The notes under the pieces: model-generated | The model's database searches: none | Told to the model about the DNA's origin: nothing | Seen by the model: only the letters and a program-made list of their open reading frames with translations | DNA from: Aldrovandia affinis | Lineage: Eukaryota > Chordata > Actinopteri > Notacanthiformes > Halosauridae | Length of the DNA: 64,000 nt | Assembly: GCA_029706075.1 (NCBI GenBank) | Contig: JAINUG010000037.1 | Location: forward strand, 2,159,127-2,223,126 | Reading direction: 5' to 3' | Part shown: positions 35,501-47,491 of the stretch, piece after piece | How the letters are laid out: each line of letters begins with the position of its first letter | Numbering within the stretch: the first letter of the stretch is position 1 | Position numbers and translations under genes: made by a program

Positions 35501-37271
35501 CTACACAAGACACACATTCAACATTCCATTTCGATTGAACATTCTATTTACAACTGAATACAGAGGCAGGAAAGTAACAAGCTAACAACAACAAAGGGGT
35601 GTAATAATTGTATTTAAATCTATTTGAGTGTGGAAAATTATTTCTGTCACAAGTAGCCGTGATATAAGCAGAATAACCCTCCAGGCTGTGCAGTTGTGTT
35701 AAAATAAAGCATTTCAGGGTGGCGAATGGCCCCTCAGCTTTGCCTGGGGACTGCATCACGCCGCCCTGTCCTAGTTTACTTTCATGCAACCGTCATGGCC
35801 TATTCCCTTCAAAGGTTCACAAGAAAGTCATGTAAGCAGGTTTCTTTTCGATCGCGTTAGCTGGAAATATGACTTTTGAGCGTTTTTGTCAAACGCCATG
35901 ACAGAAAACAAGTTCTCCCCCACAAGGCAGATTGAAGAGGCAGTGCAGAGGAAGCTTCCCACCATACATGCCTGAAAGCAAAAGTCCATGGGCACACACT
36001 TCGGCATATAATATCCAACGAACCCTCAAACGATAGGAATGTGTTAATGAACGTGCAAGTGTACATCAGCGCAGGAGGCCTGCGCTTGGTTCTGTAAGCA
36101 GCATTTCAGGTTGTCCTCTCACTTATGAATGACGCTTGTTGCCAGACTGGTCTGAAGCTCGTTGCTGGTGCTAGGCCGGTTGTGAGTAATAAGCCGTAGA
36201 TGGATAAGATGCATTAGTCCAGGTTACCTGTCACTCCAACCTTTTTAGTTTCAGGTGCATCTGAGTAAAATTGCTTGTAGTCAGAATCTTTGAACATCTC
36301 TCTCCCTCATGCTCTCACTGTACCTTTGCTTAACCGCAGTGCTGCTTACGATGGTCTGCTGTCCCTCTCTGTCTCCCCGTGAAGGTTGACCCCGAAGAAC
36401 GTGCACCAGCGCCCGGCCGTGGCCCTGCTGTGCGGACCCCACGTGCAGGGGGCCCAAGGCATCAGCTGCGGGCGCCACCTGGCCAATCACGAGGTGGAGG
36501 TCATCCTCTTCCTGCCCAACTTTGTCAAGATGCTGGAGTCCATCACCAACGAGCTCACGCTGTTCGGCAAGACGGGCGGAAAGCAGGTGTCCAGCGTCAA
36601 AGGTAACGCCCGCCACCACCGTGTCTCACTGTCTGCTCAGAGTGCAGCCACGTCTCAGTGGGACTGCCTCTGCCACATGCACACTCGCCGTCTGTAAGCA
36701 TCCAAGTAGATTCGTTTTAAGTTGTCTAACCTCTAATGGTCGTCATTTTTGTGGCCAGCTACAGGTTTAGAAAGCAAAATTAAACTCAAGAAGTCTTAAA
36801 ATGCACTTCAGACATGGCCTAGTTCAGGCTTAGCTGAGTAAAGCCAATGGAACACGAGATACGTAGTGTGAAACAATGGCGCCCTCTGCTGGAGATGCAG
36901 ATCAAGTGACATTTTACTCTACCGACTTCCTTATAGACCTGCCTGACACTCCGGTGGACCTGGTCATCAACTGTCTGGACTGTCACGAGAACGCCTTCCT
37001 GAGGGACCAGCCCTGGTACCGGGCGGCAGCAGACTGGGCCAACCAGAACCGGGCCCCGGTGCTGAGCATCGACCCTCCAGTGAGCGGGCAGGAGCAGGCG
37101 GTGGAGGCCAAGTGGTCTCTGTCGCTGGGCCTGCCCCTGCCGCTGGCCGAGAGCGCTGGCAGAGTGTACCTGTGTGACGTCGGCGTGCCCCGGCAGGTGT
37201 TCCAGGAAGTGGGCGTCAAATACCACTCGCCGTTCGGCTGCAAGTTCGTCATACCCCTGCACTCAGCGTAG
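23906..37271 (+). CDS. edc3: Enhancer of mRNA-decapping protein 3 (six coding exons, 500 aa)
   Basis: P-body scaffold that binds DCP2 and the helicase DDX6 and promotes removal of mRNA caps. Coding parts: 23906-24069, 24616-24899, 28820-29167, 33528-33681, 36385-36602 and 36937-37271; phases agree throughout and all introns are GT-AG. An N-terminal LSm domain (about 3-67) begins MAADWLGSLVSINCG. A Gly/Ser/Pro-rich linker follows, with a QQCSKSY block and an RRRHNSW motif ending at residue 150. The FDF motif that gives the DDX6-binding domain its name is at 193-195 (TDFDFEGNLALF). The C-terminal YjeF_N domain, used for dimerisation, fills about 270-490 and includes LCGPHVQGAQG and WANQNRAPVLSIDPP, ending KFVIPLHSA. 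Human EDC3 is 508 residues, so this is full length. The linker (about 75-130) is much more Gly-rich than the human one. Exon 4 is followed by an unusual donor-bearing minisatellite. Exons 3 and 6 follow AAG-type acceptors. Confidence 0.96.
25152..25178. repeat. Perfect 10-bp inverted repeat
   Basis: ACTAAACACC (25152-25161) and GGTGTTTAGT (25169-25178) are separated by seven bases inside an EDC3 intron. It may be a chance hairpin. Confidence 0.6.
28095..28225. repeat. TG-rich low-complexity tract
   Basis: Imperfect TG repeats with GC interruptions (GTGCGTGCGTG, TCGCGCGTG) lie within the EDC3 intron. Overlapping Cys/Val-rich open frames are composition artefacts. Confidence 0.85.
29151..29435 (+). 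repeat. Minisatellite made of the EDC3 exon 4 splice-donor boundary
   Basis: The last 17 bases of the exon (CAAAGAGTACTGCACTG, 29151-29167) plus the adjoining intron start GTAAGA recur six more times. The GT of each donor lies at 29168 (the true one), 29205, 29261, 29299, 29337, 29393 and, decayed by one base, 29430. Spacings are 37, 56, 38, 38, 56 and 37. There are two unit types: a short one of about 38 bases, and a long one carrying an extra CACAGTGTACCCCAATAC. The array starts exactly at the coding boundary, so it grew by duplication of exon end plus donor. Genetic coding beyond 29167 is not supported; the frame meets TAA at 29206-29208. Exon 4 here is the exon ending at 29167 (third coding exon) if one noncoding exon precedes it. 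Confidence 0.93.
30110..30658 (+). mobile_element. Short Tc1-like element with both inverted repeats
   Basis: The left end ACTGCCAAAGTGAAGGAAGC and the right end, which read in reverse begins ACTGCCAAAATAAAGGAAAC, form imperfect terminal inverted repeats. TA dinucleotides flank both ends (30108-30109 and 30659-30660), the Tc1/mariner target duplication. Inside, the + strand encodes part of a DDE transposase: GGSVMAWDTFSCHGLGPLN, then LFQDDNAPIHR with the second catalytic Asp, then after a frame change SQSPDLNPTEHLW with the third acidic residue. The N-terminal DNA-binding half is absent, so the 549-base copy is an internally deleted, non-autonomous relic. It lies in an EDC3 intron, sense to the gene. 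Confidence 0.88.
30950..31700. promoter_or_regulatory. CpG island inside an EDC3 intron
   Basis: CpG-dense DNA includes GCGCGCGCGCGTC near 31565 and several CCGG/GCGG words, peaking at 31440-31690. A (GA)n run lies at about 31197-31216. Open frames on both strands reflect the GC content and resemble no known protein. Such islands can mark an internal promoter or enhancer. The island lies about 7 kb inside the gene, clear of the EDC3 5' end. Confidence 0.45.
32530..32584. repeat. (TG)n(AG)n microsatellite
   Basis: About 22 TG units are followed by five GA units in the EDC3 intron. Confidence 0.95.
33360..33527 (+). repeat. TC/TCTCTG microsatellite serving as the EDC3 polypyrimidine tract
   Basis: Roughly 160 bases of TCTC, CTCTG and TCTCGG repeats run straight into the acceptor TCTCTCTCTCTGTAG|ACTCGG. 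The exon starting at 33528 therefore depends on a tract lying in an unstable simple repeat. Many CTG/CAG-free positions keep upstream AG dinucleotides rare, which favours the correct AG. Confidence 0.85.
33682..36384 (+). other. EDC3 intron before the exon at 36385
   Basis: This 2.7 kb intron has no supportable gene. It holds a CT-rich stretch at about 34255-34340 and the dispersed repeat listed next. The 221-codon open frame starting at 33637 simply runs out of the coding exon into the intron in the wrong frame. Confidence 0.75.
34561..34760. repeat. Dispersed fish repeat with 'TTTATTTGTATAGCGC' start
   Basis: The segment starts CAAATCAAATTTATTTGTAT, then AGCGCTTTTCACAA. Its body contains GGCAAGGAAAAACTCC and GAGAAACCTTGGGAGGAACC. 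Both blocks recur together in very many teleost genomes. I recognise the repeat but cannot give its family name with confidence. The right boundary is estimated. Confidence 0.6.
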
Positions 37272-40200
37272 CGGGGGTCACCTGCGCGGCTCCACCTGGG
37301 CCTCGTTTCTGTCCCCCCGTCGGGGTTTGTGACCCCGAACACAGAATCAGCCTTAAATTCCACAGAGCTTGAATGACTATGAACAGTGTGACTGGCTGTT
37401 TGATGGTGTAGCTGAAGTGGTACATTTTTGAAGAAACAGTTTTTTTTTGTGGAGGGAGCTGTGCTGTCGTCGCATGAATGGAGGACCGGGAAGGCAGCTT
37501 GTCCTAGAGTGGACGCACCCGCCTTTCTCTTGAACTTTGGCTGTCTCCGAGTGTTGTTTAAAGGTACCGTCAGGAAGACCACAAAGCTCAGAGAGGAGAA
37601 CTTCCTGTGTGAGTGTGTAAGGCATTTGAGCGTGCACGCACATTCGCATGCACGCGGAAAACGTGCGCTCGTGTGCAAGAGGCAGTTTCTCCTTATCTCT
37701 GAGCGTGTTTACAGTGTGCTGATTGCTGACTTAGTCCCTCCCTTAGGAGGCTACACTGGGTACTCTGGCAGAGCATGCTGGACCTGATTACAGGCTTCCT
37801 GTTTTCTGTTCTACTTCCCGCTGAAGACTGAGCCAGCGCCAGTGACTCTGCCTCTCGGACCAGGTGTGGAGGGGTCAGATTCTCGTTCGTTTTTTCTTTT
37901 GAAGTGTCAAAGTTGGGAGAGAAATGTTGCTTTTAGACAGCGGGAAGAATTTCATGAACAGAGCCTATTTTATCAATTCCCCCACTTAATTACAATTGTG
38001 GAACAATAAGGCTTTCAAGAACACCGTGGAGGGATTTATTGAACGTGTTCAGAGATTTTCCGCTTACTGTTGAACTGAGGCTTGCAACCTATCTCACTGA
38101 CCCTAGGTCAGCATTTAGCGTCGTTCTTTTTCAACTTACTTTCAATATGGGTTTATTTTGATTGTCGTTTCAGAAATGACAATACACAAAACCGCACAAA
38201 AAAAATGGTGGTCTTTTATAACAGTTTCAGTCATATCTGGAAATTCGTTTTAAACTCTTTAGGAGGGTTTTCGTATATTCGGTATGGTGTAATATGTGTG
38301 CATAAATGCTTTAGTTCAATGTGAAAGTTACGAAACAGACAGCACACCGTCTGCTTTTGCTGGAAAGCAGAGACCAGAAGCTGAACCTGCCACGCTGTGA
38401 TTTTTGTGCCAAAATGTTCCGTTTCGTTGTGCTTAAGCGGCCGAACGTATCACCTGATATTGATTTCAGAGCAAACGGCGGCCATTTTCTTTTCTCTGCG
38501 CGGACCTTCAATCAAAAATCAGGTCTTGTTTACAGAGAGCACTGTCCTACAGTCTTTGTTTTATTATTGACACATGAATGGGGGGAGGCAGTGATTTCAG
38601 TCCTCTCCCATGCACTTAGTCTATCTACCACAATCCTGATAACGACAGAGGTTTGGGGAGCTAAGGTCCAATAACGTGTCACGAGTTATATGTGCATACG
38701 CATTATTACAGATGTGTGCAAAAAGCATTATAAAGGAAATGTGTGTCAATCGAAATACTACTAAATATTGTCAGTACTTATTTTAGGGCATGTGCGATTA
38801 AGTTGTTTTGTTGTTTTCTTCAGGGGGGGGGGGGTTGTATGCGATTCTTTTACAAAGAAGTGAGAAAGTTGTTTTCCGCTCAACTCATGTCAAGGTGTGA
38901 TTGTGGCTGAAACACCAATGCGGAAAAACACAACATCTTCCAAGAACAACAGGCGTGTCTGTTTGGTTGGTTACGTTACCGCTCTTTAACCATGTTATAC
39001 TTAATATTATCTGTGACTTAAAATTGAATTTGATGATGATGTTCTAGAGATGCAGATTGTGGACTCCAGGTCTCTGAGCGTGGTGTCGTTCTCTGTGTAT
39101 CAGTTGCCGGTCGATGACCGCACACTACGTGAAGAGGTCTGGACATTGTTTAAAAGAACATTTTTTTTGTTAGTTTTTGTTTACTTTTCGAATAGAGATT
39201 ATTGTCCGATCTCTCGAAGCACTATGCTCGTGTTAACACGGGCGCATCCTTGGTCAGGAGGGCAGCCTACTGTCAGTCTCAAAGGTCCTGACTCTTTCAT
39301 TTCCAGTGTGGCGCAGTATGTTCTTTGTTCCGATGTATTTTTTCATTTTGTTTTTCATTTCCGTGACATTTCTCATTTATTTTCCGTCGGTGCATTCCTC
39401 TGCTTGTGCAGGAGTGTCTTAACGATTGGGATCATGAACAGAGCTGTGCGTACGTGCTTGCCTGTCGATGATATCCGTGTCTGTTTGAGTGTGCAAAGTT
39501 GAATGCATCCGTCTTGATCCGCGAGGCACCGTTGGCGTGTCTCGAGTTTGGCCAGGGGTGCTAAACGCAATTCCTGGAGGACTTCCTGTATGCTTGTTCC
39601 ACTTCCCCTGGATAAATTGGTAAATTTACGGTAACCAGCCAACTGTTCAGAAAGGAACAAAATGTCCCTCTTCCCCTGGTAGTGAAATTTCACGTCTCCT
39701 AAAAGCAGAATTTGTGTCAAACTGAGTTGATGATTAGCTCAGATATTAACTAAAAGAGACAAGTTTATGCATATCCTTTTAGGAATTGAGTTTGACATTG
39801 TAGTTTGCTTGTTAGTCTGTCTCTTTATAAGTGAATCTGTTCAGTGAAGATGATTGTCTTCAGTTTTGGTTAGACAGACTTGTGTTTTTCTATTAGATTG
39901 AAGGTGCCAGTGACTGTCCAGCACCTTCTTCTAGAACTTTCTGCTGCTATCAAGTGACGGGGCTTTGCTTCCACTGACCACCTCTTTAAACACGGACTAC
40001 TCATGTCAGATTTAATAACAGGCCATTTCACGTTCTGATGGGCAGCACCAGCATTTTCGCCTGTCCTGTGAGCCACACAAGATCTGACTTCGCCTTTGGC
40101 GAAAGAGAGACTCCATTTATGTCGGTGCGAAAGGCCTCAAGACTCCTTGTGCCGTCACGCCTCCTTAGGGGACCCTGGGTCCAGGAGTGAATTTTAGTTT

Positions 40201-42299
40201 CGGAAGCTTCGCAGTGGATCAAAAAGTCACTGGAGTGACTTTCACCCATTCCCCATTCCATCCTTCACACCCAGCCGCAAAGTGAAGGCCTGCTTCAGTA
40301 GACTGCCGTGGCTGCCTATGGTCGCTCATAGGCTTCGTCATTTGTCGTTTTGTATCTGCGTCCGCAGTTTGAAAAAAAGATTGAAAATGGGGGCCTATAT
40401 GAAGGTATAGCTCCCCTTGTGTTGTATATGACATTTATTGGCAACTTAAATGGCAGCTTTAAAAAATATACATTTCCAGAATGGGGATATTAGGGTAAAC
40501 ACTTATATATATAAGTGGTCAACTGCAGTGACCTGCACCAGTTTTAATTAAATAAGTCTTCCCATCACTGGGTAATGAAGTTGATACTCAGTGCTGTTCT
40601 GCACCATGTACTGGGGGAACACTGAGAGGACAGCTCTTATCTGTATTGGGCTGGGAGCCCAGGTTTTTCTCCCTGACCGTCCGTACACTTGTGTCAGTTA
40701 ACTCCATGTGGGGAGTAGTTAGCTTCTGCGGGTCCTCTACTCTTTTGACGTTTTGCTTTGGGCACAGACCGTGAGTGTTAATCTCACACTGGCCTCAGTA
40801 CCACCCAGTGCTGCAGGAATTTAAAGTTTCATTGTTATAATTAAGGTGTTTACAAGTACCACAGTGGAGTATTTCAGCTGTACCAACCTGCTTTTTTTCC
40901 TTTTTTCTTCTTCTATCACTCAAGTGCGATAGTACGGTCAGGTCAGGGTTTTTTGGGGGGGGATCCGCTGAATTAGAATTTGTATTAATGCTGATTCGGT
41001 TTGAGTTCTGACCGAATCAGCCTGTTTTTTTATTTCTGTTATGTTAAGTCTTTTGTTTACTCCGATAGATGCACTAAGGCATCAGAGTTTCAGTTGTGCA
41101 GGCCTGTGCTCCTATTTCCAGACTCGTGTCCAACATTCCTATCGTCTGTACATTGATAGCCAGCCTATTCGAATGGCAGCCAGCCAGCCAGCCGTGCGCT
41201 CGTTTGTGTAAATTTGAATAATTCCATGGATTGCCGTTGACCTTTACAGACCCGGACTTGTTCCACTGGTCTGTTTGAAATAAAGATGCTCTGTTCCTGG
41301 GAGTTGTGGCTGGAAGTGTAAAGCTTTCTGCACAGACAGGTCTTATCGTGCGATCAATGGGGACGTTGCTGCATTGCTGATACCTCAGTGGCTTAGACCA
41401 TTCCTGCTTTTCCCAGGGTCTACGTACAGTAGAATAGTCAATTTCTGAAATTATTATATTTTCCACACATGGAAAATGCAGTATCAGTGTAAACTTGAAT
41501 GTGCCTAGATTAATCCTGGATTCAATTGAATAACAGATTCTCAAAATAGAAGTGCAGAACAAATGTTCGGCTACCTCTTTAGAGGATGTTACAATTTTAT
41601 GATCAACCCCAGTTGCAAAGTTTGTCTACCAGGTGACTCTTGAAATGTTTATCCAGCTACATATCACCAGTATTCAAACTGGCTTCATGGTGGGACATGC
41701 AGGTTCCTAGCCACAGTATGGTAGAAGCAGAGAAGGGCAGCTCACGAGTTGTTTTACTCCAGCCTTGTGATATTTACCCCTTAAAAACTCCTTTCTGTGC
41801 TCAGTTGGCTGGACGTTTTCAGCCTGAAGGACACAGCTGTGCAGTATAATAACATTTTGTCATTTGGATCTCGTCATCAATAATATGTCAAAATGGAAAA
41901 TAAAGTCTATAAAAGAGTCTATAAACATTGATGTACTTTTTGTGTGTGTGTTTTACCAGGCATCTAACATGCATGAAGTAAACATTTTATCAAGAAAGGA
42001 TATTACTTATTTATTGATGCAAGGTATTTGCCTAGGTGGTCTTATCTTGTTTAAACTGAAACATATATTATGTTGGTAAAACAGTTAAAGGTCATATAAT
42101 TAGGAAAACCATAAATCCTGGAGTTGAACCATTTAAAACCAAGTGTTTGGATTTATATAAACGGTACTTCATCGAGCAATATTTTGTTTTGGTAGGGCTA
42201 ATTCTGGGCAATGGTCTTTTTTGTAATATGGCTGTATCACGTCCGATCTACAGATTTAAAGAAAAAAACTCGCACCATTGTTATCCACAGGGTGGTGCC
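37272..42299 (+). other. EDC3 3' flank; possible long 3' UTR
   Basis: No recognisable coding sequence follows the EDC3 stop. AATAAA signals occur only late, at 41279-41284 and 41899-41904, and an ATTAAA at 40547-40552. The 3' UTR may therefore be several kilobases, or may end at an unrecognised signal nearer the stop. In human a CLK3 gene converges on EDC3 from this side; I saw no CLK3 kinase motif on the minus strand. A poly-G run lies near 38824. Confidence 0.4.
40990..41030. repeat. Perfect 11-bp hairpin followed by a T run
   Basis: GCTGATTCGGT (40990-41000) and ACCGAATCAGC (41011-41021) enclose a 10-base loop, and seven T follow at about 41024-41030. The shape resembles a stem-loop with a Pol III-like stop. 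No A or B box precedes it, so its meaning is unknown. Confidence 0.55.
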
Positions 42300-42966
42300 A
42301 GTATGCTAGCTTTGTACTGCTCCCATTTCTTCCATCGCGCGCGCCAGTGGTGGAGTGTGGTTCACAGTGAAGCGCATGCGCAGTGTAACTAGATGAACGT
42401 AGAGGGGACCACTTCCCCTTGCGAGGCCTGTGCGAATTCTCCTAAGACAGTGTACAGTCGGACCTCAGTTTTGATTGTGGCTTATTTTTGCCACTCATAA
42501 ACTAGATGCGCAGAGTAACAGACATCCTTTACATCCAGTGTCGCTTTTGATCGTAAGGGAATTTTAATAGTCTTTTTTTTAAAGCTTAATTTCCTCACGG
42601 TTTTGTTTTCATCAACGCTTTCTGCAACAGTACAAGCTTATCGCTTCGGAATCAGACATTCTGCCTTGTCTGTAGGTCGCATTTAATTCCGAATACAAAA
42701 TTGATACCTCTGTATGGTTTAACTGCTTATTTCGCTGATTGCAACGGGACACGGTCTTCTAACCAGTAAGCCAGTATTGAGCCACATCCGTGCGCCGCAG
42801 CTCCACACGATTGACCCGTACTGCTGTTGGCCAGAGCAGTTCAGCCCATTGATGGAATATCGACGAATCGAGACTGGAGAGTGTATCCAGTACACAATTT
42901 AACTGTATTCACTATTTTGCCACCAACATTCCGAAACAACGTAAAGGATTTCACGCGCAAATAAAG
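42300..42966 (+). promoter_or_regulatory. Candidate promoter and noncoding exon of an unidentified gene
   Basis: A small CpG cluster (CGCGCGCGCC near 42337) contains GCGCATGCGCA at 42372-42382, a textbook NRF1 palindrome of the type found at broad vertebrate promoters. Downstream, AAATAAAG|GTAAGATCG at 42966/42967 is a strong splice donor, and the first bases of the putative intron are GCTAGC-rich like the EDC3 promoter. No open frame is convincing, so the exon would be untranslated. The gene it belongs to is not recognised. Confidence 0.4.
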
Positions 42967-43851
42967 GTAAGATCGCTAGCTGGCCAGCTAACGCTAGTGC
43001 GAGATGAATTACTGCTGTATCAGTACTGGCTGAGCTGCACTGTGCGTTTAGACTGGATGTTCCCAACACGATATTGAAGTTACATTCTTCTCTTTTATTT
43101 TGTCGCTTGTCCCCTTCCATTCTTTTTTAAATCACTTTGATTTGGGCAGTAATTGATTGTCCTAAGGAGTGATACAGAGTGAAATGTAACCGTGCGCTGC
43201 GCAGCTACACGTTAACTAGGTAGCGAACGTTTCGTGTTTAGTGTAATGAGGTGTGGCTGGTAATAACGTTCCTAGTTCAGCGAGAAAGCATCCAACTTGC
43301 CGGACTGCATCATTTTACTGTGCCATAAAAATGTTTTAAACCATGCCATCTGCGGAGTCGGTTCAGTTTGCAGACTGTCGATATTTCAACAGTTTGTAGC
43401 AATTGTTGCTAGATTTTTGTAAGTTAGCGAAGGTCCACTGAGGTAACTTGGCGCTTGGCTCATATACGGCTTGGCTGACTCTCGTAACATTACTGCCATT
43501 GTATTATTGTCAGCGGGGGAGGAAAACAACAGCAACACAAGCCTCAGAGGAAATGATATATTTAATATGTATGTTCCCTTATAACAAAATATTTCTTTTA
43601 CGGGCGAAGGGTTTGAAAATAAGCCAGGCCCACTACAACAAACTTCCTCTTCAGTAGCAACACAGGTTTTATTTGTCCATGCATATGAAATATTTTGTTT
43701 TACAATAAAAATATTAACATTTGAGAACATCATTTTCCTGTTAATAAGCGGTCTCGTTTTGGCTGTACCATTTTGTGCGCGTATCCTAAGTTGGTCTTTG
43801 TGTTACAGATTTGAAGGAAAGGCAAGAGTAGCAAATCTTGCAAATCGGCTT

Positions 43852-43852
<1 letters not shown>

Positions 43853-43898
<46 letters not shown>
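43853..43898. repeat. (GT)n(GA)n microsatellite
   Basis: About 17 GT units are followed by GAGAGAGAGA. Confidence 0.95.
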
Positions 43899-44827
43899 AA
43901 GAGATCAAGCTGAATTTGCCTGATTCCTGAATACAGTCCGATTCTTCATCTGGTGTGGTATTTCCTGTAGTCCTTGAGGCAGATCAGTATCTCTATCTGT
44001 TGTAACAAATGTCATGGCGGTAACATTTCCCGGAGACTTCTCCATTTTTCAGTTCCCCTATACATCATATTGCTCTCGATTATTGTCTTCCTATTGTCTT
44101 CCTACCCTATAACACATGTGTACTGTTGCATTACGAGCCATATTCATTTTTTCTGATATGTCATAAATCGGGTATGAGACATACAGTCGGACTATTTGTA
44201 GATTCCAAGCTTTTTTGTACCCTAAAATCAGAAAAGCTGCTATAATGCTCTAGTGTGTTGATATTCATTTTCTGTTTTTTAATTATTCTTTATTTGCCAA
44301 GCACCAGCACACATTTATGGATGTGCATATATGCCACTGTGAAAACGATAATATTTTATACTATACCCTACTTGTTCTGGTCTACACATGTTCTGTAAAA
44401 TGTTCTGACTCCAGTGTGTATGCAGATGTCATTGTTATATCGTTTAAATTAATTGGCAGAATGAATTCTCCTGATGTTTGGAGTTGTTTTAAATACAAAT
44501 GCAATTTGTGCCATTCAGGGATTTAGTAACATGGGTAACTATGTGCCTCTGTCATTTTAATTAACCATCGGCGTGAGCATCAAGAGCAGGACATTTGATC
44601 TAGCCATTTATTGTCCTCTCAGGAATTAAAAAAATCACTGCTGCGTGTTATTTCTTGTTGTGTTTCTGTGTCTAAAAATATGTTACCAAGGATGAAAATC
44701 TACCTGCATTAAGGTGAGCTGAGAAGTACAGGGCAGCTTCGTCTTACCACGAGCCAGCCGCTGAACGTTTACACGAATCAGGTCTTTTATCATTACCGTA
44801 CATTGTCATTATTTATTTGTGTTGCAG

Positions 44828-44903
44828 GGAGAAAGAGAAACCTGCAACCTGTACATTTTGCAGTACCGTTCATAGCCTCCGATATTTACCGAAGTTGTGC
44901 GCG
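44828..44903 (+). other. Candidate 76-base exon, gene unknown
   Basis: A good acceptor (TTATTTGTGTTGCAG) and a near-perfect donor (GTGCGCG|GTAAGTG) bracket 76 bases. Two of the three frames are open across it, but neither peptide (for example EKEKPATCTFCSTVHSLRYL) matches a family I know. Together with the donor at 42966 it would make a spliced 5' UTR or the start of an unidentified + strand gene. Chance pairs of good splice sites do occur, so this stays tentative. Confidence 0.35.
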
Positions 44904-45289
44904 GTAAGTGCCTTCCTTGAAGGTCCAGCAGTTTCACCCAATGCATTCCAACCTTCAGCTTTCTCGAAACCAGTCAAGTTGCCCCATACCACAGCAACAG
45001 CCTTGCCCAGTGAATCAGCACTCTGTGCAGCTGCTGCTCTCAGATGGGTTGCTAAGGGCAGTGACCGTAGCGCTGCTGTAAGATTCGGCCATATGCCAGT
45101 TTCACTGCTGCCATGAGCAGAGCCCTAGAGCTGTAGGGGTGACACGGTAGTGAGGTGCGGGCTCATCACGGTGTTCTCCATCAAGTGTTTGAGTGCAACA
45201 GTCCTAGCGTTCAGCTTCAGGTGGAACACTCCAGTGTGTTTGCTCATGGTTATTTGTTTTTGTATGCGTGTCACACTGAGTAGGCTAAA

Positions 45290-45400
45290 TGGACCAAGTC
45301 ACGTGGCGTCGTGGTTGGAGTCCTCTCTGGCATCGGGAGGTTGTGGGTTCTGTCCTCAGCCAAAGCCTGATTTGGCACTGTGAAAGGGGTGGACGTATAT
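45290..45400 (+). repeat. Possible tRNA-headed SINE fragment
   Basis: GTGGCGTCGTGGTTGGAG followed about 30 bases later by GGTTGTGGGTTCTGTCC has the spacing of a degraded A box and B box. No clear body or tail follows. The assignment is weak. Confidence 0.3.
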
Positions 45401-47359
45401 TCCTGTTCCGAGGGTGTACTGCTGCGCCAAGCTTATTTCATGCTACTTGAATCAGGACGTTCTGTCAGATATGCGGGTTCGAGCACGGCTCCCTCAAAGT
45501 AGGTTATGTTCACTAATTCAATGAAAAAGGGCGATTTAGAAAGAAATCTGTTACACAGAAGCTTACTGCAGGCTTTGTACTAACATTATGCTTCATGTAT
45601 GTTTCGTGCTTTTGAATTTATAGCCTGTTGACTGCCTTTGCCTTGGCCATTCTTTGTGAAATCAACTCAGCTGTAGTATTTCCTGGGTTCGAGCATGCGC
45701 CAAGGCTTTTTTGGGGATTTGTATCTTAAATCATTGTTGATATATGAATTGAAGTTATGGGGTTCTGATTTAACCTTTTCCACTTTTGGTGAGCCGGGCT
45801 TTGGGAAACCGATGGCATGAGCTCAAAGTTGTCGGTGGGGACACTCCCAAGGGAATTATAGTGGTTGTCATACTGTCGATCGTTTCATTGGTTATCGGCC
45901 TCGGGTTAATCATAGGACCGTGAACATGTTCTTTATGTTGTTGAGCAACATTGTTGTGCCATGGTCATGTTTCCTCTTCCTGTCGTGCAGTTGTTGGTAA
46001 TAACGAGACGACAACTGTCAGGGGTGAGCTTATGCGAGCAGGATGCCGTGAAGTCATTTCCTTCAGATACGGGGATCGTTTTCAGAGTGGAATGGAACTA
46101 TTTGTCTTATGATTCAGTTCAACAGGAATTCGGGTGGGAATATTATGGATATGGAGATTGTTATGGAAGTTGTAAAGAAAATATAATGAATGAATTGTAT
46201 TGCAATAGGTTGATTCTTAATTCAGTTCCAGTTTTGTTTAGGTCCACCCGTCAATTGGCTCGAAAGGCATCATTGGCTTCTTCTCGTGAAGTCCTTAAGC
46301 CTTCCAAACCTTACGCTTTTCAGACAATGCTTATCCACCGGCATACTGTTAAGGTAGCCATAACACATTTCCTTCCCAGCCTAACAAATATCTTGCCACA
46401 CTGTCTCATCAGCATGTAAAGGCTTGTTAGTGTGGTAGGCAAAGTATTTTGAAGAAAAGATGGAATTTAAGTGATGCAGTTTTGAGGAGCTCACAACTAT
46501 CAGGGGTTACCCTGCATTAAGTATCTTCTAATTTTTGTTTATGTTTATATATCTCCAGCATAATGTGATATTTATTGTAGGAATACATGAACAGTGCAGT
46601 TTTACGGTGCTATATTACACATCTGTGCACGTTACATATTTTTATATTAATAATTATATATATATATAACAATCTAATATTATAATACTTATTACTTCTT
46701 GGATGCACACAGTCACATATTATTGTAAACAGTGGCCTGTACTACTAACACCTCAAAAAAAACAGCCTACCATTTTTTAAATGCCTACAAGTTGTCAAGA
46801 AAGAACGCACAACTCCGTGCACACATGCATGACATGCTGAACCATCTATTTTTTTCTTCATTAAATGGAGCATAAAATTAATTGGCAATGTGTGGGTGTA
46901 ATTGGAGCAGATCCTGTTGAACTGAGACGGTGCTGGAATTGTGACTGAGAAATAGGACGGACCCCGAATGTGACAGTTCCGTGCCTGTATACAGTGGCGG
47001 CTGTGTCGGGGACTGCAGGACAGCCCCCCACCACAGTCTTCTCTCTGTCCCTCCCTCCCTCCCTCCCTCCATCCTGCACAACAGAATGAAAGCATTGTGG
47101 CTGATGTCTGGGGCCGCTGATTAAGTGGCCGGGCTCCATCTGGGCATCGGCTAGTCAAGCAGGCTGTTCCTCAAGTGTCTCGCTGGGCCCTGCCACCCGG
47201 TGTGGGACAGGCCAAGGCGCTTGTTCTCTCCGCCCCGGGCTGCTGGCTGCAGTGCAGAGACCAACTCGCTGGCCTCCACTTTGTGTTTTGGAATTTTAGT
47301 TGAGTGTTGATTTCTGGGTGGAATAGGCTTGGCAGAGGAAAGGGCGAGAGGGTGGAGAG

Positions 47360-47361
<2 letters not shown>

Positions 47362-47416
<55 letters not shown>

Positions 47417-47433
47417 TGTGTGTGTCTGTGTGT

Positions 47434-47486
<53 letters not shown>
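47362..47486. repeat. Long (TG)n microsatellite
   Basis: About 125 bases of TG with a few TC interruptions. All Cys/Val-rich and His/Thr-rich open frames over it are artefacts. Confidence 0.97.

Positions 47487-47491
<5 letters not shown>

Noticed and set aside
45961-46419. 152-codon open frame with STRQLARKAS, faintly like the histone H3 tail
   Set aside because: The likeness covers only about ten residues, needs gaps, and the rest matches nothing. Treated as chance.
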